From NCBI GenBank assembly GCA_922989275.2, contig OV277870.1, positions 59,917,079-59,981,078 of the forward strand: a DNA stretch of 64,000 nucleotides. Reading direction: 5' to 3'. This document shows, piece by piece, positions 31,264 to 42,445 of this stretch. Source of the DNA: Gari tellinella. Lineage: Eukaryota > Mollusca > Bivalvia > Cardiida > Psammobiidae. Within the stretch, counting starts at the first letter, position 1. Each line of letters begins with the position of its first letter. A program made the translations under genes and the position numbers. Under the pieces are notes generated by a model. It did not search any database. It had not been told where the DNA came from and was given only the letters and a program-made list of their open reading frames with translations.

Positions 31264-31548
31264 TTGAAACAATTTGCCTATCCCAGTGATAGGCTAACTG
31301 AATATGGGTAAATCCCATAGTTTAAATAGTTTACCAGGAACCTACTCATCTTTTCTTGTTGGTAACTTTGACATAAATGATGCCGACCCTGGACAGAGTG
31401 ACGTGTATAGACACAACATAATGTTCTTTGTGCTGAAATACAAACGTATGTGGTAAGACCATGCCCGGTGCTGATAACAAATCTGTTACAATCAAACTGT
31501 TATTAGGCAACAAATGGTGGATTATCAGTCTTCACATGTTGCATTTAA
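31264..31548. other. No feature recognised
   Basis: No gene, repeat or palindrome identified. Confidence 0.4.
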
Positions 31549-31612
31549 TGCAGGAGAAAAGTAAAGCATAAAGCTCCTTTAGGAGCTTTCTGCTTTACTT
31601 TTGTCCTGCATT
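31549..31612. mobile_element. W: solo hairpin cassette
   Basis: GCAGGAGAAAAGTAAAGC..AAAGCTCCTTTAGGAGCTTT..GCTTTACTTTTGTCCTGC, a well-kept stem without obvious TIRs. It mixes the B motif AAAGTAAAGC with the E tip. Confidence 0.65.
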
Positions 31613-31798
31613 GTTGCTTTACTTGTTACCCTTTATCAAGAATTGGTCTATTGTTAAAAGAACTCCATTCATATTCACAGAACGGTTGTTTATATATGTT
31701 TGATTGTGTTTGTGTGAATATTATTCATTAGGGTATCTTGGACCAAAGTTCTGATAACATGAATGAGAATTACAAACGTATTTGTCATAGGCTTTTCT

Positions 31799-33455
31799 CT
31801 TGTTGGCAAGATTTGCGTTTTAGTGTCTCCAGTACTTGTTGGCAAGATTTGTGTTTTAGTGTCTCCAGTACAGTCAAACCTGTCTTATGTGACCTTCAAG
31901 GGGAAAAACACAATAAGGTCACATAAGACAGGTAGTCACATAAGTCAGGTTATCAGTTTTCAAGGGTGAATTAGTATACAAGTGAACACCATTATGTGTG
32001 TTTCTCTGAATAAACTTATATATTAACCCTTTCTTCCAAAAGCAATAATTAAGATCATTTTCTATATTTTCAGACAAAATTATTAATTGCTAGTATGACA
32101 AGTACTTACATAACGTGTTGACTATTCATCCCCAAATGATCAAATACTATAAAAGATCCAATCAATCACCTGAAATATTTGCGGTCTTGTGTTTTTACAG
32201 ATTTTATTCCGTAACAGGTTCGACGAAAAAGTTCAATTTTTTTCATCAATTCCGTTGTATCTGATAAACATGTGTCCAATTTAGGATCGCTTTCTATTCA
32301 GAATCACGTCTTATGGAGTAAGAATTTGATCCCGGCGTGTATTAGCTGTTTTTTGTCTTTGTTGTCTCTCTCACACGTAAATCTTTCCTGAAATGTCCAC
32401 GTTTAGTGTCGCATCTATAATGTTCACCATTTTATCGCGCCGCCATTTTGTCAATTTCAAAATATGACAGCGCTATTTTTAACGCCGTTTTATTTGTGAA
32501 TATCTCCTATTAAAAACAGTCTTACAAAGTAGAAAAAGAAAAAAAACTTTGTAAAACCGACGAAAGAAAAGACGCTTAAAAACCATCTTTTTTACTTGTT
32601 CCACACGTAATACACATATGCCAAAACCCGAGTTTTCGCAACGGCATATAGGAATGTGCATAGAAATTCTGCTTCGCAGTTTCGGCATATCGCTTTGTTT
32701 TCTAATGGGATTTTTCATAATGTGTCGTTGGAGAATCAATTCAAGAAGTGAAATGTCGGTTTACATTCATATAAAATGTTCATTACACGGGTATTTTCGC
32801 AGAAAGTTACGATTATAATACGCCTGAGTTTATACGACATAATTTCCCCCACCCGTTCTTTCGTAATGGAGTGTTGGATTGGGAACGACTTTTTATCAGT
32901 AAATCATCACCGGAATAGCTATTTTCGGGGTAAGAAAAACATTATTAGTCGTGTTATAATAATACTTTTTATATTTAATTGCTTTTTGGTAGCTCAATTC
33001 TCCAAATTCATTCCCGATCGCCGTTGAACCATTTACCACAATTGTCTACTCACAAATTATAACATGCAGTTTTGAAACGTGAATTACATCTGTTCTGTTC
33101 TGTTAAAGTAAGTGTAACTCTTTTTTTTGCCGAAATTTTGATCTTACATACAAACAAAGGAATATTCGCCTCCCGGAAATGAAAACTGAAAAATCGATAA
33201 TGACCGGCAATTATCGAGTCGCTGCAAACAGGTGCGTTTAATAGCGACATGGGACTTTGGGAGCGGCATATTACGGTCGTTAGTCACGTAACACAGGTTT
33301 GTCGGTATACACAGTCTGAACATAGAGGAAAATGTGTTGGGAGGAATTTTTACGGTCGCATAAGACAAAAAGTCGTTATATAGGGACGGTCGCTATGGCA
33401 GGTTTGACTGTACTTGTTGCCGTTGTTGGCAAGATTTGCTTTTAAGTGTCTCCAG
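31799..33455 (+). repeat. 36-bp minisatellite split by element Q
   Basis: CTTGTTGGCAAGATTTG..GTGTCTCCAGTA at 31799-31834 and 31835-31870; a third, diverged unit follows Q (33411-33455). Confidence 0.8.
31871..33410. mobile_element. Q: 1.54-kb TA-flanked pogo-like element
   Basis: CAGTCAAACCTGTCTTATG start and ATGGCAGGTTTGACTG end, with TA duplicated at 31869-31870 and 33411-33412. Internal GACCG/CGGTCG repeats lie near the ends. Frames inside are short and overlapping; no DDE transposase seen. TIR style resembles Tigger/Jerky relatives (inference). Confidence 0.75.
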
Positions 33456-33479
33456 TACTTTAATTGAAGTCAAAGAGAT

Positions 33480-33640
33480 ATTTAGACCTTTGTACTAAGT
33501 TTGGATCCAAATCAAATTCAATGTAAATTCGAGTGAGAAACAGTTGGGATTTGGAGCAGATCAATGCCGAACAGCTTGGATTTTATTGAGATGACGAGTT
33601 TAATTTGGTACCAATTAAGGTTCTAAATTGTTTATTACAC
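33480..33640. mobile_element. Family A remnant
   Basis: GGATCC..GAACAGCTTGGATTTTATTG..GTTCTAAATTGTTT; two decayed arms. Confidence 0.3.
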
Positions 33641-33680
33641 TGATTGTTTAAGTGTATAGCAGAATGAGTCAATATTAGAA

Positions 33681-33957
33681 ACCGGCGGACGTAGTCACGG
33701 GGTAAAGTGCTCGATGACGACGTCAGGGGTCGTGTCAGTTCGATTACCCGCCGGACCAAGTCCTTCGGATGAGACTTTATAAACCGAGGTCCGATGTATC
33801 AGTGCTTTACACTGGGCATCTAAAAGAACCAGAGAACTCTGTCGATAACAAGAGTAGGTCCTCGCCCCCGGTTTCTCTGTATCCGCTCCCCTCTCTCTGA
33901 GGCATCCAATTAGCCCATAGATAGCAGAAACGGACGTTAACAAACAAAACAAACAAT
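33681..33957 (+). mobile_element. tRNA-derived SINE
   Basis: The head 33681-33756 folds tRNA-like: acceptor strands CCGGCGG and CCGCCGG pair, with B-box-like AGTTCGATTAC (33738-33748). The body TTCGGATGAGAC..ACCGAGGTCCG resembles a conserved SINE domain (recollection, unchecked). The tail is AACAAACAAAACAAAC. No reading frame expected; the frame on the minus strand is incidental. Confidence 0.6.
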
Positions 33958-34062
33958 CTTAGGATCCAATGAAGTAGGCAACGTTTTATGATAGGCAATG
34001 GTGGTCATACTTTGTTACAATAAAACTAAGTTTGGGCCATTGTCATGCTGCTCCAGTGAATC

Positions 34063-34708
34063 CTTTTTATGCCCCCGGCATCTATAGATGCGGAGGCATA
34101 TAGTAATCGTCCTGTCCGTCCGTCCGTCCGAGCGCACGAAAGGTCCTTTGTTGGGTAGGGAGAACAATAGATTCCATTCATTCCGTGATTGCCCTATTGT
34201 TATTGTTGGGTATTTTAGTGTACTGTTGGGTACTTTTAAACAAAAAATATACCCAACAAATGTCTAACTGTGAGAACGTCCGTCCGTCCGTGCATCCGTC
34301 CGTAACAGGTTAAGTAGATTTTACCGCTTCGTCTAGTATCAACACCGCTTACTCAAATGCTTGGATACTTATACAGTTGTTGCCTTGGACCATTCCCTAT
34401 CCACCAATATCACACAACCTTGATTTTGATTTTGACCTTGACCTTGACCTAATTTGGACTTAGAATATTTTAAATGGGCTATTTCTTGGTTAACTAGATT
34501 TTACCGTTTCGTCTAGCATCAGCATAGCTGACTACAATGCTTTGATACTTATACAGTTGTTGCCTTGGACCATTACCAATCCAACCATATTACCCAACCT
34601 TGATTTTGACCTTGACCTTGACCTAATTTGGACTTAGAAAAAATTCAGAATATATTGTCAAGGATGCCACCGGGGGCATAAGTGTTTATTGAACGAGCAT
34701 TCTTGTTG
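34063..34708 (+). mobile_element. H2, Helentron-like element carrying J2
   Basis: TTTTTATGCCCCCGGCATC start, hairpin, GTCCGTCC microsatellite interrupted by J2, two 180-bp-spaced units (34318, 34498), GATGCCACCGGGGGCATAA, TATTGAACG, GCATTCTTGTT. Homologous to H1. Confidence 0.7.
34131..34278 (+). mobile_element. J2: module inside the H2 microsatellite
   Basis: Same sequence as J1 (9601-9747) with a few differences, flanked on both sides by GTCCGTCC. The host element is of a different family from that of J1. Confidence 0.75.
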
Positions 34709-34720
34709 TGCACTGGTATA

Positions 34721-34972
34721 TTAACCCATTACCCCATAAATACTCCTTTTTACGCCTTTAAATTATTCCTCCACTGAAGAAAATAGTTCCAATTTATACA
34801 GCCATGAATATATATTATAAGGAGAAGTTTCTACATGCTACTAGATAATATTTTAAAGCAGGTTGAAAGTAAAGCAGAATGCGCCTTAAGGCGCATTCTG
34901 CTTTACTTTCAACCTGCTTTAAGTGGTCACATGTCTTCAAAACTAGAAACGGTCTATAGGGTAAGGGGTTAA
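34721..34972. mobile_element. Family B MITE, complete
   Basis: TTAACCCATTACCCCATAAA to GGGTAAGGGGTTAA. Hairpin 34853-34924 is near-perfect with apex GCGCCTTAAGGCGC. Confidence 0.85.
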
Positions 34973-34999
34973 TCCTTATGCTATTAGTGTACATTTTTG

Positions 35000-35066
35000 G
35001 ACACAGTGTAGACCCAGATCAGAAAACACCTAAATGAGCTATCTGATCTGGGTTTGCACTGTTTTC
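35000..35066. mobile_element. Family C hairpin
   Basis: ACAGTGTAGACCCAGATCAG and CTGATCTGGGTTTGCACTGT arms; tip decayed. Outer ends unclear. Confidence 0.6.
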
Positions 35067-35340
35067 TTAAACAATCTGTCTGACAGGAGTCTGCACTTGG
35101 GGAAATTATTTTTTCTTATCTTATTAGACATTGTAATGTTAATTCACTGCTCCCAAACTGTTAGGTTTAACTTTCAGATTGTTGAATAAATACATCAATT
35201 GTAATTGTTTACTTCTAAAATATCTGATGAAATTCTAAATTTGATTTTGTTTATTTGTATCTTTCAGTTTGAGAACTTACTTGGACTGTTAACTGTTAAT
35301 TAAATGCTTTAAATTTAACACAGAAAACATTTTTACTTTT

Positions 35341-36229
35341 CTTTTTAACTAACCTGAGCCAAAGCCCATGATTAGCGTTTGTAATACTTGAATGTCTGGC
35401 GTTCATGGTCATCAATTTTAGTGTGTTTTATCCAATCTTTCAGGTTTTTTTTCATACCTCCATGAATACAATAAATGTTCCGAATTATTCCTTATAATTC
35501 AATATCACTAGTGAATTTAAGAAAGTAGTTAAAAAGAGAATCTGACACGAGTGTTCATTATTTAACACTTTTAAAACGTAGGTTGTAGTCCCTCCGCCAT
35601 ATATATTTTCCGCCAAAACGCGACGTTTTGTAGAAACGTCGTCGTCATTGAGGTCATTTGGCGTCCTGCTTCATGTAGCGCTTGTGGAGAGCAGTTGGAC
35701 TAAGAGAAAGTAGTTCCGACAAGGCGTGGCCTAATTTAGTTTTTTTCATGGGGTTATGAAAATAAAATTACAGCCAATCACAGCTAACCAAAAGTGATGA
35801 AAACAAATAATATTAAATTATTCCTCAGTGTCTACAAGTTTGACTCGATTTTGATAAAACTTTGTTAAACTATAAATGGCTATCATTTCTCTAAGGAGTT
35901 TGATTATATATATTATCTGCTCTTGATGGCTGAAAATGTTTACACTCTAACAACTAGAGTTTTGAATGGATTTTGATATCACTTGCACACAATGTACATT
36001 AATATTATGTTCTTAGAAAGGATACAATTTAGGTAAAATCAGATGATTGTGTTTAGAGTTATCTGACCTTGATGTACTCAGCTATACTAGAATATGTCAT
36101 ATTTCAATATAGAAATTGTTTGAAATAATTTGAATGAATTTAGATTAAACTTGTTTTGATTATGAGTGAAACTCAAAGGTAAAATACAACAAGTGAGTGT
36201 GATCAGGGCCTCACTTAGGCCCTCTTGTC
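35341..36229 (+). mobile_element. G7, old Helentron-like element
   Basis: TTTTTAACTAACCTGAGCC start and AAGTGAGTGTGATC, hairpin AGGGCCTCACTTAGGCCCT, CTTGT end. The interior has diverged and includes TTTACACTCTA..CTAGAG-like units. GACGTTT..AAACGTC at 35622-35641 is a small internal palindrome. Confidence 0.55.
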
Positions 36230-36378
36230 AAAAGTTATGATAGCAGATTTGATCAAGAACAACTTCTTGAGTATAGACATCAAATTCTAAGCTCTCATTA
36301 ATTCTAACCCTTTCCCGCATAATAAAAATACATTTTCACACTTTATCACTCATAAGTTTTCCTTATTTAAGTGTGCAT

Positions 36379-36634
36379 CAGGGCTGCCATAAGTTGATAA
36401 AAAAAATCCTAAGATTTCAAAATTTTCAATTTTTCAAGCTCGATCTTCCGAATTATACCTTTTACCCCTAGTGTGTTTCTAGTTTTAAAGACTCGTGATG
36501 CTTAAAGCAGGTTGAAAGTAAAGCAGAATGCACCTTAAGGCGCATTCTGCTTTACTTTCAGCCTGCTTTAAGCTTCCATCCGTTGGAATAAAAATCCGAA
36601 GATTTCGGAAAAATCTGGAGAAATGGCAGCCCTG
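36379..36634. mobile_element. Family F element with duplication GTGCAT
   Basis: CAGGGCTGCCATAAGTTG start and GAAATGGCAGCCCTG end; GTGCAT at 36373-36378 and 36635-36640. Inverted AATCCTAAGATTTC/ ATCCGAAGATTTCGG segments, and the B-type hairpin at 36500-36573. hAT-like ends around a B cassette. Confidence 0.85.
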
Positions 36635-36729
36635 GTGCATCCTAATGTCAGACAAATCCTATAAGAAAACAGTGGCATCATGAGCTGTCTGATTGGGGTC
36701 TGCATTGTTATAAAAAAGCATCAAAGTAC

Positions 36730-36918
36730 CAGGGCTGCCATAAGTTGATCATGAAAAATCCTAAGATTTCCAAATTTTCATTCACGATTACTTAAAGTAG
36801 GTTGAAAGTAAAGTAGAATTAAGATGCATTCTGCTTTACTTTCATACTGCTTTAAGCTACCATCTGCTAGGACAAAAATCAGAAGATTTTGGGAAAATCT
36901 GGAGAAATGGCAGCCCTG
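36730..36918. mobile_element. Family F element, shorter copy
   Basis: CAGGGCTGCCATAAGTTG to AAATGGCAGCCCTG, with a B-type hairpin at 36789-36856. Flanks AAGTAC and AAGTGT may be a mutated 6-bp duplication. Confidence 0.8.
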
Positions 36919-37095
36919 AAGTGTGCTAACAGCAGTAGAAGGGTTAAAGAGGAACATAATCATTTCTCCACCTACATAAACCTTATCTCTGTCTTATCAA
37001 ATAGTTTTCATAATTATCGTTGTTAACAAAAAATGTGTTTAAGATTTTAATATGTTGTCTATTTTCACTCAAGTTACCTCAGAATGAGTCGCAGC

Positions 37096-37346
37096 TTAAC
37101 CCATTACCCCATTGCTTGTTTCTAGTTTCGAAGATATGTGGCCACTTAAAGCAGGTTGAAAGTAAAGCAGAATGCGCCTTAAGGCGCATTCTGCTTTACT
37201 TTCAGCCTGCTTTAAGCTATTATCCGCTAGAATATAAAAAACATTTATTAAGATTTTTATTTGTGATAGTATAAATTGGAAATATTTTGTTCATTAGAGG
37301 AATAAATTAAAGGCGTAAAAATGCGTATTTATGGGGTAATGGGTTA
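37096..37346. mobile_element. Family B MITE, complete and well conserved
   Basis: TTAACCCATTACCCCATTGC to TATGGGGTAATGGGTTAA; hairpin 37145-37217. Good representative for a consensus. Confidence 0.85.
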
Positions 37347-37440
37347 ATACTCAGCTTCTAATTCTTATTCAGAGTGAAAGTTTCAGACATTATTTGTTTT
37401 CAAATGACAATACATGAAGGTACATAAAGCAGAAAGAGGT

Positions 37441-37725
37441 TTAACCCTTCACTCCATAGATAATTATGCATATTTATGCATTTAAATTTTTCATACCCTG
37501 ATGATAATACATTAAAATGAAAGGTAGGATGCGAATAATTACTATGATGAGAATAGTTCCAATTTTTACAATCATAAGCGTGTACCATGAGAAATAGTTT
37601 CTATATCCAGATGGTAGCCTTAAGTAGGCTGAAAGTAAAGTAGAATGTGCCTTAAGGCATGTTCTGCTTTATTTTCAACCTGCTTTAAGTGATCACCTGC
37701 CTTCAGAATTAGAAACAGGCTGTAC
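37441..37725. mobile_element. Family B copy with an inserted tract
   Basis: TTAACCCTTCACTCCATAG start; extra AT-rich sequence near 37490-37545 separates the usual TTTAAATTTTTC and GAATAGTTCC blocks. Hairpin 37614-37690. Right terminus replaced by the X element. Confidence 0.7.
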
Positions 37726-37731
37726 CTTTAG

Positions 37732-37910
37732 GCAAACCGTTTTGATCTCAGATCAGGCCCCACAGTGGGGCCTGATCTGAGATCAAAACTGTTTGCAGCT
37801 AAGTCAATACTCTATCAGAAAATGCTAAAATATTTTGCAAATTATACCTGCTGCAGACGACATTTTAAAATGGCCGCCAAATATTACCCAGCATACAATG
37901 GGTTAATGAT
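37732..37910. mobile_element. X1: perfect hairpin with GGCCCCA tip
   Basis: Hairpin 37732-37796: GCAAACCGTTTTGATCTCAG, ATCAGGCCCCACAGTGGGGC, complementary arm; one mismatch over 65 bp. Downstream GCAGACGACATTTT and CCAGCATACAATGGGTTAA match the family A right end. Confidence 0.8.
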
Positions 37911-38063
37911 GGAGCTGTGTGATCAATTGTCTGACATGAGTCTGCACTGTTTCCTGGAGAAAAGTTGCCTTTTTGATCAGCCAATGTAATGGTTCATATA
38001 TGATGATAAACATGCATAGTTGGCGGAGTTTTATTCAATCATCAAATTTCAGCAGGGTAAATA

Positions 38064-38575
38064 TTAATCCATTACCCTATGGACAGTTTCTAGTATTGAA
38101 GATCATGACCACTTAACCCATTATCCCATAAATATGCCTTTTTACGCCTCTAATTTATTCGTCTACGGAAGAAAATAGTTCCAAGTTATTAAGTTATAAT
38201 TGTGTATTTTTAGAGAAAAATCTTCATCCTAGTAAATGATAGCTTAAAGTAGGCTGAAAGTAAAGCAGAATGCGCCTCAATGTGCATTCTGCTTTACTTT
38301 CAACCTGCTTTAAGGAGTAAACTATTTTCAAAACTAGAAACAGGCTATGGGGTAATGGGTTTAAGCAGGTTGAAAGTAAAGCAGGATGTGCCTTAAGGCG
38401 CATTCTGCTATACTTTCAGCCTGCTTTAAGCTACCATCTGCAAAGATACTGAAGCAATTTGTTATAATTAGCATAATCGTAACTATATAAATTGGAACAG
38501 GTTTTGTCAGTGGAGGAATAAATTTAAGGGGTAAAAAGGTGTATTTATGAGGTGATGGGTGAAGACGTGATTTGT
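38064..38575. mobile_element. Family B outer copy containing another B
   Basis: Left part TTAATCCATTACCC..GACCAC (38064-38112) continues after the nested copy as GCAGGTTGAAAGTAAAGCAG, apex, stem, and GAGGTGATGGGT. The break is at the TTAA of the hairpin base. Confidence 0.75.
38113..38364. mobile_element. Family B copy nested in the hairpin base of another B
   Basis: TTAACCCATTATCCCATAAA to TATGGGGTAATGGG plus TTAA (38361-38364). Its own hairpin lies at 38239-38315. Opposite orientation to its host. Confidence 0.8.
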
Positions 38576-38669
38576 TCTTAATATTCTTAACACTAATCTT
38601 GTAGATTTTTTGCTCAAATTTAGTTGAAATTAATTTGTAGCTGAATATTTCTTCATGAGATTGTCAGAT

Positions 38670-38737
38670 AGTTCAGATCCTGATCAGAATGCAGATGTTG
38701 TGTTACTTGGCTTCTGATCTGGATCCAAACTTTTTAC
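38670..38737. mobile_element. Family A hairpin, diverged
   Basis: AGTTCAGATCCTGATCAGAA and TTCTGATCTGGATCCAAACT arms with a decayed tip. Confidence 0.55.
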
Positions 38738-39017
38738 GATTATGCAATACACATCAGGCTTTGTATGATATGTTGAGTCACTACAGAAAATAAAAGTGCA
38801 TGCACGCTCCTCAGATTTTAAATTGTTTTCTGCCATTTTTTTTATGGAAGTTGAGTTTTGCCAAGAGGGAAGCCACAAGTACCCATGGTACAGGAAAAAA
38901 CTTCAGTTCCCAGGAAAGATTTATTGAGTGTTCTTCCCAATCTGTTCAACAGCAACTTCCTCTTCACCTTGTCAAGACTGTTTGTTGAGACACATGACAT
39001 GTTCCAAGACATTATCC

Positions 39018-39700
39018 CTGGCTCAAATTACTTGCCCTGACTGATACTACTTGCACTGACTCAATGGATTAAAGAGTTGCTTGCCCTGTCTCAAGTTACT
39101 TGTCCCAGACTGATAATACTTGCCCTGACTCAAGAAATTAAAGAGTTACTTGCCCAGTCTCAAATTACTTGCCTTGACTGAAACTACTTGCACTGACTCA
39201 ATAAAGTAAAGAGTTACTTGCCCAGTCTCAAGTTACTTGCCCAATTAAGGAGTTACTTGCCCAGTCTCAAGTCACTTGCTCTGACTGATACTACTTGCCC
39301 TGACTCAATGAATTAAATAGTTACTTGCCCTGTCTCAAGTTACTTGTCCCAGACTGATACTACTTGCCCTGACTCAATAAATTAAAGAGTTACTTGCCCA
39401 GTCTCAAGTTACTTGCCCTGACTGAAACTACTTGCCATGACTCAATAAATTAAAGAGTTACTTGCCCAGTATCAAGTTACTTGCCCTGACTGATACTACT
39501 TGCCCTGACTCAATGAATTAAAGAGTTGCTTGCCCTGTCTCAAGTTACTTGTCCCAGACTGAAACTACTTGCCCTGACTCAATAAATTAAAGAGTAACTT
39601 GCCCAGTCTCAAGTTACTTGCCCTGACTGATACTACTTGCCCTGACTCAATAAATTAAAGAGGTGCTTGCCCAGTCTCAAGTTACCTGTACCAGACAGTA
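39018..39700 (+). repeat. 68-bp minisatellite, about ten units
   Basis: Unit of the form GAGTTACTTGCCCAGTCTCA..GACTGATACTACTTGCC..GACTCAATAAATTAAA, 68-69 bp, with TACTTGCC sub-repeats. One unit near 39240 is shortened. Non-coding. Confidence 0.9.
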
Positions 39701-39907
39701 TGATGAATATTAATGTTAAACCTTAGAATTTGAGGTTGTTGATTTTCTGAAATAAGTAAGCAAACTGTAGACACAACTGCACAAAATGATGTCTCAAAGA
39801 TTGGTTCTGTTCTTATCTTGTTTATATTTGTGCACTGAATAAAATTGCTGCAAACATGTGAATATGAACCATCAAAAATATGCTCTATATCCCTAATAAA
39901 CAACTGA

Positions 39908-39976
39908 TAGCTTAAAGCAGTCTGAAAGTAAAACAGAATGCTCCTAAGGAGCACTCTGCTTTACTGTCATCCAGCT
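39908..39976. mobile_element. Solo B-type hairpin
   Basis: GCTTAAAGCAGTCTGAAAGT..ATGCTCCTAAGGAGCACT..ACTGTCATCCAGC; the element around it is missing and a B copy follows immediately. Confidence 0.6.
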
Positions 39977-40226
39977 ATAACCCTTTCCCCCATAGAAGCG
40001 CCTTTTAGCGCATTCAGTTTATTCTTGCCCTGAAGAAAATAGTTCCAATTTATACATTCATAAATGTGTATAATACAAAACATTTTCTATATTCTAGCAG
40101 GTGATAGCTTAAAGCAGGCTGAAAGTAAAGCAGAATGCGCTTAAAGCGCATTCTGCTTTACTTTCAGCCTGCTTTAAGTGAACACCTATATTCAATACTA
40201 GAGATATGCTATGTGGGAAAGGGTTA
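39977..40226. mobile_element. Family B MITE, complete
   Basis: ATAACCCTTTCCCCCATAG to TGTGGGAAAGGGTTAA; hairpin 40107-40179, apex GCGCTTAAAGCGC. Confidence 0.8.
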
Positions 40227-40683
40227 AGCAGGGGGTTTAAATGACAGGGATATTCCTTGCAGGTTGAATTTAAGCCATTAATTGCCTTTACCGTAAAAAC
40301 AGAACACTGGCATTCTTTCATACCACGGCTTTTACCATTAATATTCTTGTTGGGGAATACTTTGAATTAATGAGTTAATTAAAATTTATAGCTGTAGATT
40401 TTCACTCAATTGGGTTTAATACAGTTAGTTTAGTGAAGATTCTAATTGTCTGTCTGCCATCTGCAATCAAAGTGGCGGAGGACTGTTCAAATTCATTCTT
40501 TTATGTATATAGTTTTCAACATGTGACTTGAAATTTTTTATGACAAGTCATTAATTGCCATGTCAATTATCTGGGGGTCGATTTTCAGAAGTAAAAGTAA
40601 TAAGAATTAGTGGTTGTCTGGCACAATTAGTGTTTCTATTCCTCGCACGTGACAATTACAGTGAAACTTGGTACCAACTAACA
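40227..40683. other. No feature recognised
   Basis: AT-rich DNA, no repeat or gene identified. Confidence 0.4.
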
Positions 40684-40893
40684 TACAGTAAAACCTCTCT
40701 ATTACGACCACTAAATTATGTTAATTATTAGGGTGTTTACGATAGGTGAGCGCTTAAAGCAAGGTGACAGTGAAACAGAAAGCTCCTTTAGGAGCTTTCT
40801 GTTTCACTGTCACCTTGCTTTAAGCTGCCACCTGTCTATTAAACAATCAATTAGCCTTCATTTTAGTGGTCGTAATAGCGAGGTTTTACTGTA
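40684..40893. mobile_element. Family E TA-flanked MITE, best copy
   Basis: TACAGTAAAACCTCTCTATT and AATAGCGAGGTTTTACTGTA ends. Hairpin 40752-40825: GCTTAAAGCAAGGTGACAGT, tip AAAGCTCCTTTAGGAGCTTT, fully complementary. Confidence 0.88.
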
Positions 40894-40912
40894 TGTTCAT
40901 TGAAGGGGTTAA

Positions 40913-41001
40913 AGACAGGTAACTGCTTAAAGCAGGATTAGAGTAAAGTAGAAAGCTCTGTATAAGTATACTTTCATCCTGCTTTAAGCAGTCAGATGTC
41001 T
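40913..41001. mobile_element. Solo hairpin cassette without outer TIRs
   Basis: AAGACAGGTAACTGCTTAAAGC..GCTTTAAGCAGTCAGATGTCTT minus a few mismatches, with only the cassette present. It marks the likely outer border of the cassette. Confidence 0.6.
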
Positions 41002-41055
41002 TTAATACTGAAAACAAGCATTGTCTAGTGATGTTGTTATACTGATGAGTTACAG

Positions 41056-41261
41056 TACAGTGCTCACTCTATTACAACCACTAAAAAGAAGGCTAATTGA
41101 TTGTATGAAAGACAGGTGACAGCTTAAAGCAGGTGACAGTAAAACAGAAAGCTTCTAAAGGAGCTTTCTGTTTAACTGTCACCTTGCTTTAAGCAGTTGC
41201 CTGTCGTAAACACCAAATATTTAACACAATTAAGTGGTCGGAATAGGGAGGTTTTACTGTA
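41056..41261. mobile_element. Family E MITE, diverged left end
   Basis: TACAGTGCTCACTCTATTAC and GAATAGGGAGGTTTTACTGT ends; hairpin 41122-41197 with tip AGCTTCTAAAGGAGCTTT. Confidence 0.8.
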
Positions 41262-41368
41262 TATTTATTTTGTAGTTTGAGACAAGACCACCTTCTCATT
41301 AAGATATTATGAATTCAGATTGTTATTAAAATGAAGCACAGTGTGGTATTCAAGTGACAAGTTGTCAC

Positions 41369-41620
41369 TTAACCCATTACTCCATAAATATGCCTTTTTA
41401 TGCCTTTGATTTATTCCTCTACTTAAGAAAGTTTAATAGTTCTTATTTATACAGTCAAGAATATGAATCATCAGAAATAATTTCTATCTTTTGGCAGATG
41501 GTAGCTTAAAGCAGACTGAAATAAAGCAGAAAAAACTTTAAGGTGAATTCTGCTCTACTTTCAACCTGCTATAAGTTGTCATCTATCTAAATAATGAGAA
41601 ACAGGCTATTGAGTAAAAGT
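41369..41620. mobile_element. Family B copy fused to the next
   Basis: TTAACCCATTACTCCATAAA start, hairpin 41500-41572 with a damaged tip; right end GCTATTGAGTAAAA runs into the next B. Confidence 0.65.
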
Positions 41621-41846
41621 TTCTAGTTTTGAAGACAGATGATCACTTAGAACAGGTTGAAAGTAAAGCAGAATGTACGTTAGGCATCTTCTGCTTTACT
41701 TTCAGCCAGCTTTGTTTCCCAATATGCTGGGATAATTTATTAGATAATATTTCTTAGGGTGATATTCATTGACTTTATAAAATATTTTCTGCAATGGGGG
41801 AATAAATTAAAGGTGTAAAAAGGTGTATTTATGGGGTAATGGGTTA
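41617..41846. mobile_element. Family B copy, left terminus lost
   Basis: Starts TTTCTAGTTTTGAAGAC; hairpin 41646-41711 (ATGTACGTTAGGCATC tip); ends TATGGGGTAATGGGTTAA at 41846. Confidence 0.65.
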
Positions 41847-41922
41847 AGGCACATTCTGCTTTACTTTCAATATGCTTTAAGTGGTTACCTGTCTTAAATA
41901 CTAGAAATAGGTAAAGGGTTAA
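41843..41922. mobile_element. Half of a B element, from apex TTAA to terminal TTAA
   Basis: TTAAGGCACATTCTGC.. runs from the hairpin apex through the right arm to GGTAAAGGGTTAA. It has the same structure as the 83-bp units at 52212. Confidence 0.7.
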
Positions 41923-42445
41923 CAAAGGGTTGATGGTATATATTTGATGCTTGCAGCCTGCAATACTGAAGTATCTTAGATATAGATAAACATGATAGTT
42001 AGTGCAGTCTTGTATACAAACCTTGATAGAGGAGTATAGCTTCTGAATTAAATTCATTTTGATTAATCTCATAATCACGTCCAAATCAGTTTGTCAACTT
42101 ATTGAGATAAATCTGCATTTACACATGGCGGACAATCGTCTTCTTTTCAAAACCGTGAATAGGATGGACAACAAAAGAGATGGGAAAAGATTCTATCCAA
42201 ATTAACGAGATTGGTTTTGAATGAATTCAATGAGAGAGTGGTAAGTGCAAGTGAAATACTAGAGATATTGGCTTGAAAAGCAGCATACTTGAAAGGGAAT
42301 TGAAAGTAAACAGCAAATCTTGTGGGGGCTGTCCTCAGACCTTTCAGTGTACTATGTAGTCATTACCTGAACAAATTGGTCAACTCCAGCAACACTTAAA
42401 CATGGCTTTATCTGCATGTTCCTTCAGCAATAGCTTTAGAGTGTC
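41923..42445. other. No feature recognised
   Basis: No gene or repeat identified; the TATA and frame content is unremarkable. Confidence 0.4.

Noticed and set aside
38800..39040. Two overlapping 60-62-residue frames as a possible exon
   Set aside because: Short, mutually overlapping frames with no domain or credible splice pair, ending in the minisatellite.
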